DNA of 64,000 nt from the NCBI GenBank assembly GCA_021292165.1, contig CM037879.1, positions 40,888,339 through 40,952,338 of the forward strand. The letters are read 5' to 3'. Position 1 is the stretch's first letter, and every line of letters starts with the position of its first letter. The position numbers and the translations under genes were made by a program. Of this stretch, positions 63,966-64,000 are shown piece after piece. The notes beneath the pieces are model-generated. The model made no database searches. It had not been told where the DNA came from and saw only the letters and a list, made by a program, of their open reading frames with translations. This DNA is from Shinisaurus crocodilurus. Lineage: Eukaryota > Chordata > Lepidosauria > Squamata > Shinisauridae.

Positions 63966-64000
63966 GAGGCCCTCCAGAAATAGTTGAACTACAGTTCCCA
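63966..64000. mobile_element. start of a short hAT MITE, cut by window end
   Basis: 'ggccctccagaaatagttg' then 'aactacagttccca' matches the left arm of the 18820/60332 MITE family; the rest lies beyond the window. Confidence 0.5.

Overview
This window reads as non-coding genomic DNA from a squamate reptile (lizard or snake), either intergenic or inside a very large intron. I found no host exon, no intact protein-coding gene and no functional RNA gene. The squamate assignment rests on the repeats: CR1 3' ends with the 'GGATCAGACCAAAGGTCC' type motif, a 5S rRNA-derived SINE whose tail ends in 'CCAACTCTATGAT' (5S-Sauria type), MIR-like CORE-SINEs with a tRNA-like head, a tRNA-Ala-like SINE, L2-like LINEs, and many hAT MITEs. 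Species cannot be named from this. All family names come from recognition, not a database search.

Layout. 0-12 kb: mostly unique sequence with a hAT MITE (456-620, perfect 8-bp target-site duplication, TSD), a solo LTR (2024-2698, 5-bp TSD), a 1-kb hAT element with a transposase remnant (5975-6963, perfect TSD) and another hAT MITE (7715-7994). 12-21 kb: a decayed L2-like LINE, hAT MITEs, CR1 and SINE fragments, and a TA-flanked MITE. 21-35 kb: a second copy of the hAT transposase element, the best-preserved L2-like LINE (24720-26017, YADD motif visible), SINE-in-SINE and LINE-in-LINE nesting, and two hAT-type elements that each carry the same antisense L1 ORF2 fragment (28787-29552 and 32961-33731). 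35-37 kb: largely unique sequence. 37,480-50,318: two head-to-tail copies of a 6.42-kb unit that look almost identical. 50-64 kb: a broken CR1 LINE, a five-layer stack of nested transposons (55310-58264), more hAT MITEs and CR1 pieces, and a repeat-poor block (62246-63330).

Nothing works together as an operon or pathway; the organisation is insertion history. hAT-type elements dominate, and many keep readable 8-bp TSDs, several inside older repeats, so their relative order can be read directly. The strongest observations are the near-identical 6.4-kb tandem duplication (recent event or assembly artefact), the hAT elements carrying L1 coding sequence, and the nested stack. All coding traces are fragments of transposon proteins; none appears intact.
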